From the NCBI RefSeq assembly GCF_024586915.1, contig NZ_JANBVS010000012.1, forward strand, positions 124,001 to 188,000: a stretch of DNA of 64,000 bases, read 5' to 3'. Origin of the DNA: Bradyrhizobium sp. SRS-191. GTDB lineage: Bacteria; Pseudomonadota; Alphaproteobacteria; Rhizobiales; Xanthobacteraceae. Under the pieces are notes generated by a model. It ran no database searches. It was not told the DNA's origin and worked only from the letters and a program-made list of their open reading frames with translations. Below are positions 48,711 through 58,489 of this stretch, one piece after another. Every line of letters begins with the position of its first letter. The first letter of the stretch is position 1. Made by a program: the position numbers and the translations under genes.

Positions 48711-48812
48711 CAAAGAACAGCCCAGCGGCTGTTGCTTCGCGGGCTGTGTGTCGACAGTGATTTCGGAAATTTCGATGCTGGCAATATGCCGGTGATTTGC
48801 CCGACGTGTCAA
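48711..48812 (-). repeat. Repeat unit B: TTGACA element plus hairpin
   Basis: The 19-mer TTGACACGTCGGGCAAATC (48812-48794 on the minus strand) is followed by GCATAT 17 bases after TTGACA, then by a hairpin (ACAGCCC/GGGCTGT, 48717-48723 with 48741-48747) and TTCTTT. Confidence 0.55.
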
Positions 48813-48883
48813 ATTCGATCGAAAAGCGGCGATCGGATTTTCCGATTTCGATAGTCGCCCGCGCGAATCCTCGCTCGACCAAA

Positions 48884-48969
48884 GAAAAAGCCCGCTGCCT
48901 GATCCTCGGCGCGGGCTCCATGATTTCTTCGACGATGGCAAAATGCGCCTGATTTGCCCGACGTGTCAA
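48884..48969 (-). repeat. Repeat unit C: TTGACA element plus hairpin
   Basis: The same 19-mer (48969-48951) is followed by GCATTT at the -10 spacing and a hairpin (AGCCCGC/GCGGGCT, 48889-48895 with 48911-48917) ending in TTTTTCTTT. It lies about 90 bases after the stop of the outer-membrane protein gene, so it could also terminate that transcript. Confidence 0.6.
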
Positions 48970-49056
48970 GCGCGAGCACGCGCCGTGATCCACGGCGCGA
49001 TGGCACGCTTGTCGGTCCACGCAAGGAGAAGGAGGTTTCACTCGCCGCAGTGCCGA

Positions 49057-49995
49057 TCAGTTCTTGATCGCGTAGAGCGGCGTTCGCACGGTCAGCTGAT
49101 AGACGGGCTTGGGGGCCCATGCGATCTGCGCCGTGATGCCGAACAGCCGGTTGTCGCCATCGTCCATGCGGTCGAGATCGAGCCTGACCAGCGGCTGCGT
49201 GTAGGACGCGATCGGCGTGACGGCGAGCAGCTGCGCGCCACCGAAGGACTGGAGCCCAACGCGCGCAGAGATCTTCCAATTGTTGTCCCACTGGTAGTAG
49301 CCGCCGACATAGCCGGCCGTGGTGTTGCCGACGCGCGCCAGCACGGAGTCGACCTTGACATGAGTCAATTGGACGCCCGCAAGCCAGCCGCGCATCTCCT
49401 CTGGGTCGAGCGCGTATTTCGCCTCCACGACCGTATTGAACGAGGTGGTCGCCAATGGTGCGTCCGGCACCGAGCGCGTCACCGTCGACTGCAGCGTCAA
49501 GGTGGGGAACGCGCCGCCGTTCTGCTGGTACACGTCGGCCTGGAAGCCGAGGAACCAGCTCGTCACCGCGACGTCCGACCAGCCGGACAGGCCGTTGTAG
49601 GACGCGCTGCCGGTGAAACCGCCATAGAGCGACAGCGCCTCGCCGAGATCCACCGTCAGCGGAACGTCGACGCCGACGCCATGGCTGGTCGGCGCCGAGA
49701 GCTGCGGGCGTCCGGGCAGGGTCGGACGGTCCAGCAGCGTCCGCAAGGTCGCGAGCTGCGACAGCGTTCCGAACAAGGACGTGTCGCCGAGACCGGTCGA
49801 CAGCGTCCCGCCGGGGACATAGGCATAGTTCGTGCGGAAATCGATATAGACGTTGGCGAGACCTGATGAGGACGCGTCCTTGTCATCGTCCTTTGCGACG
49901 GCGCTGCCACTGATCAGTAACGCCCCGCCGATGGCGACGGCGTAGGCCCACCGCACCGCGCGGCTCTCACCCGGCAATAATTCCTCATCCGTCAT
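49057..49995 (-). CDS. Outer-membrane beta-barrel-type protein
   Basis: 312 residues from the ATG at 49995. A signal peptide (about 15-35, AYAVAIGGALLISGSAVA) precedes alternating amphipathic strands (LSLYGGFTGSASYNGLSGWSD, GWLAGVQLTHVKVDSVLARVG, WKISARVGLQSFGGAQLL) and ends in YAIKN, consistent with a beta-barrel whose last residue is not aromatic. Its function (porin or adhesin) is not clear. Confidence 0.72.
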   Translation of the reverse strand: MTDEELLPGESRAVRWAYAVAIGGALLISGSAVAKDDDKDASSSGLANVYIDFRTNYAYVPGGTLSTGLGDTSLFGTLSQLATLRTLLDRPTLPGRPQLSAPTSHGVGVDVPLTVDLGEALSLYGGFTGSASYNGLSGWSDVAVTSWFLGFQADVYQQNGGAFPTLTLQSTVTRSVPDAPLATTSFNTVVEAKYALDPEEMRGWLAGVQLTHVKVDSVLARVGNTTAGYVGGYYQWDNNWKISARVGLQSFGGAQLLAVTPIASYTQPLVRLDLDRMDDGDNRLFGITAQIAWAPKPVYQLTVRTPLYAIKN

Positions 49996-50096
49996 TCTGA
50001 CGCCCCCCGGCGACGGAAAATACTCCGGCGCCACGCGCATCTTCAAGTGTCGATCGCGACGCGCGCACGAAGAACGGGGGATCGTCCTGACCGTGT

Positions 50097-53000
50097 CTAC
50101 TCTGGCGATGATGGCGTAGGGCTCGTGCCGCGCGCGGCCATCACCTGGCGAAGCACCCGCGACAGTTCGTCGACCGAATAGGGCTTGTGGATCAGGCTGA
50201 AGCCGTGCCGGTCGCCATCGGCCAGCACATCGCTGTAGCCGCTGTTGAGCACGATCGGAATCATCGGCAGCCGGCGGCGGATCTCCTGGCCGAGCGTCAC
50301 ACCGTCCATTCCCGGCATCACGACGTCGCTGAGCACGAGGTCGAAGCCGTCGGGATTGTCTTCGATCATCCGGAGCGCGTCGAGACCGCTGCGCGCCAGC
50401 ACGGTGCGATAACCGAGGTCCTCGAGCAGTTGCGTCGAGAACTCGCCGATCTCAGGGTTGTCCTCGACCACCAGCACGTTCCAGCGCGCGGCAAGCACCT
50501 CGGCATGATGCTCGGTCCGTTCGCGCGGTCCCAATGGCTTGTGGGTGAGCGGAAGCAGCAGGGTCAGCGTCGTCCCCTGGCCGAGCTCACTCTCCGCCAG
50601 CACCCGTCCACCGGACTGATGAACGAACCCGTAGACCTGAGACAAGCCCAGCCCGGTACCGCGCCCGACTCCCTTGGTCGTAAAAAACGGCTCGAAGATG
50701 CGGTCGATCTGATCTGGGGCGATGCCGCAGCCGGTGTCGCTGACGGCGATCGCGACGCATTGCGTCTGCCCGGCGGCGCCCTCGTGCGACACGAGATCAC
50801 CGCGGATGGTCAGCACGCCGCGGCCGTTCATCGCATCGCGCGCATTGGCGACCAGATTGACGAGAGCGGTCTCGAACTGATTGACGTCGACGTCGACCGG
50901 CAACGGCCGTACCCGCAGATCGAGTTCGATCACGGCGGGCGCCCCGAGTACGGTCTGCAGCATGTCCTCGATCTGCTCGATGTGCCCGGCTGCGTCGAAC
51001 ACGCGGCGCTCCATCGCCGTGCGGCGCGCGAAAGCGAGCAACTGCCCCGTCAGCTTGGCGGCGCGATCGGCCGTATCGGAGATCGCATCGACATAGCGGC
51101 GCATCCGCTCAGGTGACAGCTGACGCCGGCGCAGCAGGTCGGCCGATGATCTGATGACGGTCAGGAGATTGTTGAAGTCGTGGGCGACGCCGCCGGTGAG
51201 CTGGCCGATCGCCTCCATCTTCTGCGCCTGTCGGAACGCCTCCTCCGCCTTGCGGCGCTCGGTCAACTCGACCGCCTCGGGCACGATGGCGACGACCTGC
51301 CCGGTTTCGTCGCGCACCGGCCGCATCTGGAAGTCGAACCAGCGCCAGCCGCCGACCGGCAGTTCGAGCTGGAGCTCCTGTCGCGCCTCGTCGCCCCGGG
51401 CCACGGCGTCGACCAGTGACCGGATCACGTCGGACATCCCGGGGGTGCCCGCAAACCACGGCGTCTGCCAAAAGGGCTGACCGACAACCTCGTCCAAAGG
51501 CGCAGCGATCGCCTCGAGCAAGGTGGCATTGGCATCCAGCAGCGTGCCGTCCGAGGACAGCAGCGCCTGAAACGTGTAGCTCGCCTCGAAGATGGTGCGG
51601 AGCCGCGCCTCCTTGGCCTGCAGCTCCGCAGTCCGCTCGAGCACCTGCGCCTCCAGCCGCTCGTTCAGCTCGCGCAGCGTGGTCTCCGCCTCGCGCCGGA
51701 CGCGCCCAAGATCGATATTGGCGCGCACGCGCGCCAGTAGCTCGCGCGCGCTGAACGGCTTGCTGAGATAGTCGCTGGCGCCGGCATCGAGCCCTTCGAC
51801 CTTCGCCTCCTCGCCGGCACGCGCGGACAGGATGACGACAGGGATGTCGCGCAGCTGCGCGTCGCTGCGCAGCGCCTGAAGCAGACCGAAGCCATCGAGC
51901 TGCGGCATCATGACGTCAGTCAGCACGAGATCGGGCCGTCGCCGGCGAACGGCCTGCAGCGCAGCCTTGCCGTCGGACACCGCTTCGACCTCATAATCCT
52001 CATCGAGCAGGCGACGCACGTAATCCCGCATGTCGGGATTGTCGTCCGCGAGCACCACGCGATCCCGGCCGGATGCCGCAACGGCGCGAACACCAAGATC
52101 GTCGGATGCTGAAGGATGAGGAAGCTCGACCGGCCGGCCGCCGTTCAGCCAGCCCAGCGCTTCGTCGACATAGGCCCGGGCGCGCTGCGTCGCGACGGCC
52201 TGCGTCGGCGAGGTGCGGAGCTGGCCGGACGGCAGATGGCCCGTTCCCAGCGGAATGCGCAGCCGGAACACGGAGCCGCGGCCGAGCTCGCTCTCGGCGG
52301 TGATCTCACCGCCATGAAGCTTCACCAGCTCCTGAACCAGGGCGAGACCGATGCCGCTGCCTTCGAAGGAGCGGCCGCGCGCGCCCTCAACGCGACGAAA
52401 CCGCTCGAACAGATGCGGCAGCTCCTCGCGAGGGATGCCGGTGCCGGTGTCGCGAACCCTCAGCTCGGCATGGCGGCGATCGGCTGAGGGGCCGACCGAC
52501 ACCGCGATCTCGCCGTCGAAGGTGAACTTGAACGCATTCGAGACGAGGTTGAGAACGATCTTCTCCCACATGTCGCGGTCGACATGGACCGGCTCGGGCA
52601 GAGCTTCAGCGTCGATCACCAGGCGGAGCCCCGCACGATCGGTCGCCGCGCGGAAGTTCGAGACGAGCTCGGCGGTGAAGGCAACGAGATCCACGGGCTC
52701 GAAGTTCGCGGTCATGCGACCGGCCTCGATCCGCGAAAAATCCAGCAGCGTGTTGACCAGCTTGAGAAGGCGTATGCCGTTGCGGTGAACGAGGTCGAGG
52801 ACCGAGCGCTCCTCCGCACCGATCGCCGCCCCGTGGAGTCCCAGCATGTCTTCCAGCGGACTGAGCATCAATGTCAGCGGCGTGCGAAACTCGTGGCTGA
52901 TATTGGAGAAGAACGTTGTCTTGGCGCGATCGACCTCGGCCAGCGCTTCTGCGCGGCGGCGTTCCGCCTCATAGGCTCCGCCATTGCTGACGGCGGCTGC

Positions 53001-54008
53001 AATCTGCCCGGCAACGAGGTTCAGGAAGCGTGCATAGCTCTCGTCATAGAGACGGAATGGGTTGAGACCGGCAATGACGAAGCCGCCCTGCCCGGCCTCG
53101 CCGGAGGGAGCAAGCGGTATCACCACCGCCTGGGTCGGCGGCTGGCGCCAGCCCCCGCTTGGAAAGGCCACGCCGAACAGTTGCGTGAGATCGCCGACCC
53201 GGACGGCAGCCTGCTGGCGCGATGCTTCAGCAAACGGCCAGCCCTTCCCAGATCGTATGGGCAGCCTCAGCTGAACGGCCGGATGATCGCGGCCGATCCC
53301 GGTCACGGCCTCGAGCCGCGCCGCTTCGCCATCCGGCTCGGTCATGTAGATCATCACGAACGGAAGATCGCGCGGCTCGCCTGCAAGAGCGCGCGCGCAA
53401 CTCGCGCAGGCCAGGTCGACGCTGCGCGCCTCCGCCCCCGCGTTGGCGAGCGCGCGCAGCAACGCCAGCTGGCGCTCGCTGATCACGCGCTGAGTGTCGT
53501 CGGTGTTGGCGCAGAAGATGCCGCCCGGCGACCCGTCATCATCGGGAATGGGACTGTAGGAGAACGTGTAGTACGTCTCCTCGGGAAAACCGTTGCGCTC
53601 CATGATCAGGAGCTGGGCCTCGACATAGGTCCCTTGGTCACCGCCGCTCGCCTTGGCGAGCAATGGGCCGATGTCCTCCCAGATCTCGTGCCAGACCACG
53701 GCCGTCGGACGTCCGAGGGCCCAGGGATGCTTGCCGCCGATGATGGCCTTGTAGGCGTCGTTGTAGAGATAGATCAGCTCCCGGCCCCAGCCGATCCAGA
53801 TCGGCTGCTGCGAGGTCAGCATGATTCTGACGGCGGTCTTCAGACTCTGGGGCCAGTGCTCGGGGGCTCCGATCGACGTGCTCGCCCAATCGAACTGCAG
53901 CATCAGTCCAGCCAGCTCGCTGCCGCCGGAAAAAAGCCGCTCGCGCTCGGCAATGCCGAGCCCCTCGTCGTGCACTGGTTGCCGCTGATCCGGCAAACGT
54001 CCCCCCAT
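50097..54008 (-). CDS. Very large hybrid histidine kinase with two kinase cores and two receiver domains
   Basis: 1303 residues from the ATG at 54008. Order: PAS-like sensor (about 30-185), GAF-like (about 195-345), first HisKA with SNISHEFRTPL (His near 372), HATPase, receiver 1 (DDNPDMRDY...LVLTDVMMPQLDG), a second PAS, second kinase core GGVAHDFNNLL with HATPase (EPFFTTKGVGRGTGLGLSQVYGF), and receiver 2 (VEDNPEIGE...LVLSDVVMPGMDG). No transmembrane segment is seen, so it is probably cytosolic. It starts divergently from the NRAMP-like gene with 113 bases between. Signal and output partner unknown. Confidence 0.9.
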   Translation of the reverse strand: MGGRLPDQRQPVHDEGLGIAERERLFSGGSELAGLMLQFDWASTSIGAPEHWPQSLKTAVRIMLTSQQPIWIGWGRELIYLYNDAYKAIIGGKHPWALGRPTAVVWHEIWEDIGPLLAKASGGDQGTYVEAQLLIMERNGFPEETYYTFSYSPIPDDDGSPGGIFCANTDDTQRVISERQLALLRALANAGAEARSVDLACASCARALAGEPRDLPFVMIYMTEPDGEAARLEAVTGIGRDHPAVQLRLPIRSGKGWPFAEASRQQAAVRVGDLTQLFGVAFPSGGWRQPPTQAVVIPLAPSGEAGQGGFVIAGLNPFRLYDESYARFLNLVAGQIAAAVSNGGAYEAERRRAEALAEVDRAKTTFFSNISHEFRTPLTLMLSPLEDMLGLHGAAIGAEERSVLDLVHRNGIRLLKLVNTLLDFSRIEAGRMTANFEPVDLVAFTAELVSNFRAATDRAGLRLVIDAEALPEPVHVDRDMWEKIVLNLVSNAFKFTFDGEIAVSVGPSADRRHAELRVRDTGTGIPREELPHLFERFRRVEGARGRSFEGSGIGLALVQELVKLHGGEITAESELGRGSVFRLRIPLGTGHLPSGQLRTSPTQAVATQRARAYVDEALGWLNGGRPVELPHPSASDDLGVRAVAASGRDRVVLADDNPDMRDYVRRLLDEDYEVEAVSDGKAALQAVRRRRPDLVLTDVMMPQLDGFGLLQALRSDAQLRDIPVVILSARAGEEAKVEGLDAGASDYLSKPFSARELLARVRANIDLGRVRREAETTLRELNERLEAQVLERTAELQAKEARLRTIFEASYTFQALLSSDGTLLDANATLLEAIAAPLDEVVGQPFWQTPWFAGTPGMSDVIRSLVDAVARGDEARQELQLELPVGGWRWFDFQMRPVRDETGQVVAIVPEAVELTERRKAEEAFRQAQKMEAIGQLTGGVAHDFNNLLTVIRSSADLLRRRQLSPERMRRYVDAISDTADRAAKLTGQLLAFARRTAMERRVFDAAGHIEQIEDMLQTVLGAPAVIELDLRVRPLPVDVDVNQFETALVNLVANARDAMNGRGVLTIRGDLVSHEGAAGQTQCVAIAVSDTGCGIAPDQIDRIFEPFFTTKGVGRGTGLGLSQVYGFVHQSGGRVLAESELGQGTTLTLLLPLTHKPLGPRERTEHHAEVLAARWNVLVVEDNPEIGEFSTQLLEDLGYRTVLARSGLDALRMIEDNPDGFDLVLSDVVMPGMDGVTLGQEIRRRLPMIPIVLNSGYSDVLADGDRHGFSLIHKPYSVDELSRVLRQVMAARGTSPTPSSPE

Positions 54009-54121
54009 CGCAAATCCCGCCGTGATGACAAACGCCGGTATTCTCCTCCGGTTCCCAAGCCCGGAACAAAAAGGGCCCGCTGCGACTTCGAGTAGCATAA
54101 GCATTCTCGGGGGACGCCGCC

Positions 54122-55426
54122 GTGACGATGATCGTTGCATCCGAGCCCAACAAGCCGAAGAAATCGTCCTCGAGTGTCTTTCGGCTGCTGGGTCCTGGTC
54201 TCGTCACCGGCGCGGCCGACGATGATCCCTCAGGCATTGCCACCTACTCGCAAGCCGGCGCACAATTCGGTTACGGCCTGCTCTGGACGGTGTTTCTTAC
54301 GACACCGTTCATGATCGCCATCCAGCTGGTGAGCGCGCGGATCGGTCGGATCACCGGCAAGGGCCTCGCAGCCAACATTACGGCACTCGCGCCACGCTGG
54401 ATCGTCTTCGCACTGGTGGGGCTGCTGGTCGGCGCCAACACCTTCAACATCGCAGCCGACATCGCCGCTATGGCCGAAGCGCTGTCGCTGGTGATCGGCG
54501 GCCTCAACCATGAACATGCGCTGATCTTCGCCGCCGCATCCACCCTGCTCCAGGTGTTCCTGCCCTATCGACGCTACGCGCCCTTCATCAAGGTGCTCAC
54601 GCTCAGCCTGTTCGCCTATGTCGCCACGGCGCTGATGGTCAAGGTGCCCTGGAGCACGGCGCTGCTGGCCGCGGTGTGGCCAACGCCGTCAACGGATGCC
54701 GACTATCTGCTGACCGTCGTCGCCGTGCTCGGCACGACCATCAGTCCGTATCTGTTCTTTTGGCAGGCCTCGCAGGAAGTCGAGGAGATGAACCAGGGCA
54801 AGGTCGATCGGCCCTTGCGCGAGCTCTCCAGGAAGGACCATCCCGAGCTCCGGCGCATGCGGATCGACACCACGATCGGCATGATCTTCTCCAACGCGAT
54901 CGCCTTCTTCATCATTCTGACGACCGCGACCGTGCTGCACGGCAACGGCATCACCAAGATCGATTCCGCGACGCAGGCTGCCGAGGCGCTGCGGCCGCTC
55001 GCCGGTGACTTCACCTTCCTGCTGTTCGCCCTCGGCATCATCGGCACGGGCATGCTGGCGATCCCGGTGCTGGCGGGATCGGCTGCCTACGGCGTCGCCG
55101 AGATCTTCGGCTGGCATGCGACCCTGGAGGCCAAGCCGGACGAGGCCGCGGGCTTCTACAGCATCATCGCAGCGGCCACCATCATCGGCTTCGGCCTCGG
55201 CTTCACCGGCATCGATTCGATCCATATGCTGGTATGGAGCGCCGTGCTCAACGGCATCGCCGCGGTGCCGATCATGGCGATGATGATGGTCATCGTCTCC
55301 AACGCCGGGCTGATGGGCCGCTTCCGCGGCCGGTCCTGGCTGATCGCCCTCGGCTGGATCGGCACCGCGATCATGGCGGTCGCCGTGCTCGCGCTGCTGT
55401 GGTCCTTCGTCACAGGCCGGTCCTAG
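54122..55426 (+). CDS. NRAMP-like divalent metal transporter with non-canonical metal site
   Basis: 434 residues, about 11 membrane segments. The TM1 motif that reads DPGN in canonical Mn/Fe transporters is here DDDPSGIATYSQAG. The TM6 motif that reads MPH is here TISPYLFFWQASQ. The metal-coordinating Asn and Met are thus replaced, which in related clades accompanies Mg, Al or other substrates, or unknown ones. Family membership is clear; the substrate is not. Confidence 0.85.
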   Translation: MTMIVASEPNKPKKSSSSVFRLLGPGLVTGAADDDPSGIATYSQAGAQFGYGLLWTVFLTTPFMIAIQLVSARIGRITGKGLAANITALAPRWIVFALVGLLVGANTFNIAADIAAMAEALSLVIGGLNHEHALIFAAASTLLQVFLPYRRYAPFIKVLTLSLFAYVATALMVKVPWSTALLAAVWPTPSTDADYLLTVVAVLGTTISPYLFFWQASQEVEEMNQGKVDRPLRELSRKDHPELRRMRIDTTIGMIFSNAIAFFIILTTATVLHGNGITKIDSATQAAEALRPLAGDFTFLLFALGIIGTGMLAIPVLAGSAAYGVAEIFGWHATLEAKPDEAAGFYSIIAAATIIGFGLGFTGIDSIHMLVWSAVLNGIAAVPIMAMMMVIVSNAGLMGRFRGRSWLIALGWIGTAIMAVAVLALLWSFVTGRS

Positions 55427-55467
55427 GGCACGCCCCGCAATCTTCCTCTGCACTCACCGCAACGCAG

Positions 55468-55489
55468 TTGCACAACGTCATTGGTGCAA
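55468..55489. promoter_or_regulatory. Inverted repeat upstream of the malic enzyme gene
   Basis: TTGCAC, ten bases, GTGCAA forms a 6-7 bp dyad about 115 bases ahead of the TTG start at 55606. The size and spacing suit a dimeric regulator. It is unlike the FNR boxes. Confidence 0.45.
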
Positions 55490-55605
55490 CGCGGAACGTA
55501 AACTGTGTTAACAGTCCGTTCCCGCCATCCCGCCGCCGTTGATGCCGATCAACGCCGGCGCGCTCCGGAATGGCGAGGCTCGCACAAAGCACCTCGGAGA
55601 TTGCC

Positions 55606-57255
55606 TTGACCCAACCGCAACGTATGAGCGCACCGACGCCATCAACCTATTCCCCGCGCGGGCTGACGCTGCTGCGCGACCCGCTGCTCAACAAGGGCAC
55701 CGGCTTCACCGACCAGGAGCGCGACGCGTTCGGCCTGCGCGGCTTCCTGCCCGCGGGCGTCATGTCGATGCAGGCCCAGGCCGAGCGCATCCTCGTCAAC
55801 CTGCGTAGCCTGTCCAACGACCTCGAGAAGTACGTCGCGCTCAACGCGCTGCACGACCGCAACGAGGCGCTGTTCTTCCGCGTGGTCTGCGACAACATCG
55901 ACGAGATCCAGCCGCTGATCTACACGCCGACCGTCGGCCTCGCCTGCCAGAAATACGGCCTGATCTTCCAGCGTCCGCGCGGCCTGTTCATCTCGGCCAA
56001 TGATCGCGGCCGCATCGCGGAGATCCTCGCCAACTGGCCCTATCGCGCCAAGCTGATCGTCGTCACCGACGGCGAGCGCATCCTCGGTCTCGGCGATCTC
56101 GGCGCAAACGGCATGGGCATCCCGGTCGGCAAGCTGTCGCTGTACTCGGCCTGCGCCGGCATTCACCCCGAGGAATGCCTGCCGGTCATGCTCGACGTCG
56201 GCACCAACAATGAAGAGCTGCTCGCCGATCCCTACTATATCGGCCTGCGGCAGAAGCGCCTCACCGGCGACGCTTACGACTCGTTCGTCGACGAGTTCAT
56301 GACGGCAGCCCGCGCCGCCTTCCCCGGCGTGCTGATCCAGTTTGAGGATTTTGCCAACCACGCCGCGTTCAAGCTGCTGCACAAATATCGCGACGACGCC
56401 TGCGTCTTCAACGACGACATCCAGGGCACCGCAGCCGTGGCGCTCGCCGGCCTGTTCTCGGCGCTGCGCATCACCGGCGGCAAGCTGCGCGACCAGACCG
56501 TGCTGTTCCTCGGCGCCGGCGAAGCCGCGACCGGCATCGCCGATCTCGTGGTGTCAGCGATGATGGCCGAGGGCCTGTCCGAGGCCGAGGCGCTGCGGCG
56601 CAACTGGCTGACGGATTCGCGCGGCCTCGTCATCAAAGGCCGCGAGAACCTGCACGGCCACAAGCTGCGATATGCGCACGACCAGGCGCCGATCGCAGAC
56701 TTCCTGACCGCGATCAAGACGCTCAAGCCGACGGCGATCATTGGCGTCGCCGCAGTCGGCGGCGCGTTCACGCCGGAGGTGCTGCAGACGATGGCGGAGC
56801 TGAACGAGCGGCCGATCATCTTCGCGCTCTCCAACCCGACCTCGAAGGCGGAATGCTCGGCGGAGGCGGCCTATCGCTACACGCAGGGACGCGCGCTGTT
56901 CGCCTGCGGCAGCCCGTATGACCCGGTCAAGCTCGACGGCAAAACCTTCGTGCCGCGCCAGGGCAACAACTCCTACATCTTCCCCGGCGTCGGCCTCGGC
57001 GCCATCGCCAGCGGCGCGCGGCTGGTCACGGACGAGATGTTCATGGCCGCAGCCCACACCCTCGCCAACTGCGTGACCGGCGCCGATCTGGAACAAGGCA
57101 GCCTCTACCCGGCCCTGCCGCGCATTCGCGAGGTCTCGGCCCATATCGGCGCCGCGGTCGCCAGTGTCGCGTATCAGAACGGGCTGGCCTCCGGGCCTGC
57201 GCCAAATGATCTGCTCGGCTTCGTCCAGTCGAAGATGTACGACGCGCGCTACTGA
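55606..57255 (+). CDS. NAD-type malic enzyme
   Basis: 549 residues from a TTG start at 55606 preceded by GGAG at six bases; ATG codons at 55570 and 55624 lack good sites. Family blocks: NKGTGFTDQERDAFGLRGFLP, YTPTVGLACQKYG, RGLFISANDRGRI, VVTDGERILGLGDLGANGMG, LDVGTNNEELLADPYYIGLR, FEDFANHAAF and CVFNDDIQGTAAVALAG, then a Rossmann NAD site FLGAGEAATGIADL. Oxidatively decarboxylates malate to pyruvate, feeding acetyl-CoA to growth or PHA. Confidence 0.94.
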   Translation: MTQPQRMSAPTPSTYSPRGLTLLRDPLLNKGTGFTDQERDAFGLRGFLPAGVMSMQAQAERILVNLRSLSNDLEKYVALNALHDRNEALFFRVVCDNIDEIQPLIYTPTVGLACQKYGLIFQRPRGLFISANDRGRIAEILANWPYRAKLIVVTDGERILGLGDLGANGMGIPVGKLSLYSACAGIHPEECLPVMLDVGTNNEELLADPYYIGLRQKRLTGDAYDSFVDEFMTAARAAFPGVLIQFEDFANHAAFKLLHKYRDDACVFNDDIQGTAAVALAGLFSALRITGGKLRDQTVLFLGAGEAATGIADLVVSAMMAEGLSEAEALRRNWLTDSRGLVIKGRENLHGHKLRYAHDQAPIADFLTAIKTLKPTAIIGVAAVGGAFTPEVLQTMAELNERPIIFALSNPTSKAECSAEAAYRYTQGRALFACGSPYDPVKLDGKTFVPRQGNNSYIFPGVGLGAIASGARLVTDEMFMAAAHTLANCVTGADLEQGSLYPALPRIREVSAHIGAAVASVAYQNGLASGPAPNDLLGFVQSKMYDARY

Positions 57256-57328
57256 TTGCGGCAAGCGGATGCCTTCCGCTTGGAGGCATGCGCGCTCTCC
57301 AGGAATGATCTGCACGGCAGGTCCCGGA

Positions 57329-58303
57329 CTATGCCTCCGGCACGATCGCGTTGGTCGGCGTCGGCCGATCCGTGATCTGCTGGCCGAACAGGCTGCCGAT
57401 CAGCTCGACCGCGACTCGCGCCGTCTTGCCGCGGTCGTCAAGGAAGGGATTGAGCTCGACGACATCGACCGAGCGGACCAGCCCTGAATCGTGCAGCATC
57501 TCCATGATCAGATGCGCCTCGCGATAGGTGGCGCCGCCCGGGACTGTGGTGCCGACACCCGGCGCCACGTCGGGATCGAGGAAGTCGACATCGAAGCTGA
57601 CATGCAGCACGCCATTTCGTGCGCGCACCTTGTCGATCACCCGGCGCATCAAGACCCCGACACCGAACTCATCGATGGCGCGCATATCGGCGATGCTGAC
57701 CCGGCGCAGCCGCAGCAGCTCCTTCTCCGCCTTGTCGATCGAGCGGATGCCGAACAGTTCGAGCTGCGCCGATGAAATGCCTGCGCGCGGCTCGTCGCCG
57801 AGCAGGCGGTCGAGACCCGGCTCGCCACACAGGAAGGCCGCCGACATGCCGTGCATGTTGGTGGTGATGGTCGTCTGCGGCGTGTTGTAGTCCGCATGCG
57901 CGTCGAGCCAGAGCACGAACAGCTCGCGCCCGGTCTCGCGGCAGTGACGCGCGATGCCGTTGACCGATCCCATCGACAGCGAATGGTCGCCGCCGATGAA
58001 GACGGGAATCGCGCCGGTCTGCGCCAATTCATGGCTGCGCCGCGCCAGCACCCGCGACCAGCGCTGGATCTGGCGATAATGCTTGGCATTGGCCGGCAGC
58101 TCATCTTCGAGATCGAGCACATCCGAAATGCCGACATCGCCGTAGTCGGTCACCTCGAGGCCGAGACTCTCGAGCACCGTGATGAGCCCGGCCGTTCGGA
58201 GCGCAGCTGGGCCCATCAGCGTGCCGCGCACGGAGGCACCGAGATCGATGGGCGCGCCGAGGACCGCGATGCGATACGGCGATGCTGTCTCCGATGAAGC
58301 CAC
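57329..58303 (-). CDS. Arginase (ureohydrolase family)
   Basis: 324 residues. Binuclear manganese ligands are visible: FIGGDHSLSMG (His), LWLDAHADYNT (Asp, His, Asp) and VSFDVDFLDPDVAPGVG (Asp, Asp). TTVPGGATYREAHL and VELNPFLDDRGKTARVA follow. The N-terminus IAVLGAPIDLGASVRGTLMGP favours arginase over agmatinase. It splits arginine to ornithine and urea. Convergent with the malic enzyme gene. Confidence 0.9.
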   Translation of the reverse strand: MASSETASPYRIAVLGAPIDLGASVRGTLMGPAALRTAGLITVLESLGLEVTDYGDVGISDVLDLEDELPANAKHYRQIQRWSRVLARRSHELAQTGAIPVFIGGDHSLSMGSVNGIARHCRETGRELFVLWLDAHADYNTPQTTITTNMHGMSAAFLCGEPGLDRLLGDEPRAGISSAQLELFGIRSIDKAEKELLRLRRVSIADMRAIDEFGVGVLMRRVIDKVRARNGVLHVSFDVDFLDPDVAPGVGTTVPGGATYREAHLIMEMLHDSGLVRSVDVVELNPFLDDRGKTARVAVELIGSLFGQQITDRPTPTNAIVPEA

Positions 58304-58489
58304 GGCCAGATCCTTTCACATGCGCACCCGACCATAACGGATCCGGCGCTGCAATGACCCGCCCCGTTCGACGGTCCACCGGATTCGAGGCCCGCCATCC
58401 AACACGGAACCAATCGCGCCAGCCGGCATTTCCTGGAACGTCAGCGCCCGCGGTCGAATCACACCGAGGGTGACATCTCAATCCGGCCG

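Noticed and set aside
52584..54095. A 503-codon open frame on the plus strand opposite the histidine kinase
   Set aside because: Antisense to kinase domains with clear motifs; no recognisable protein features.
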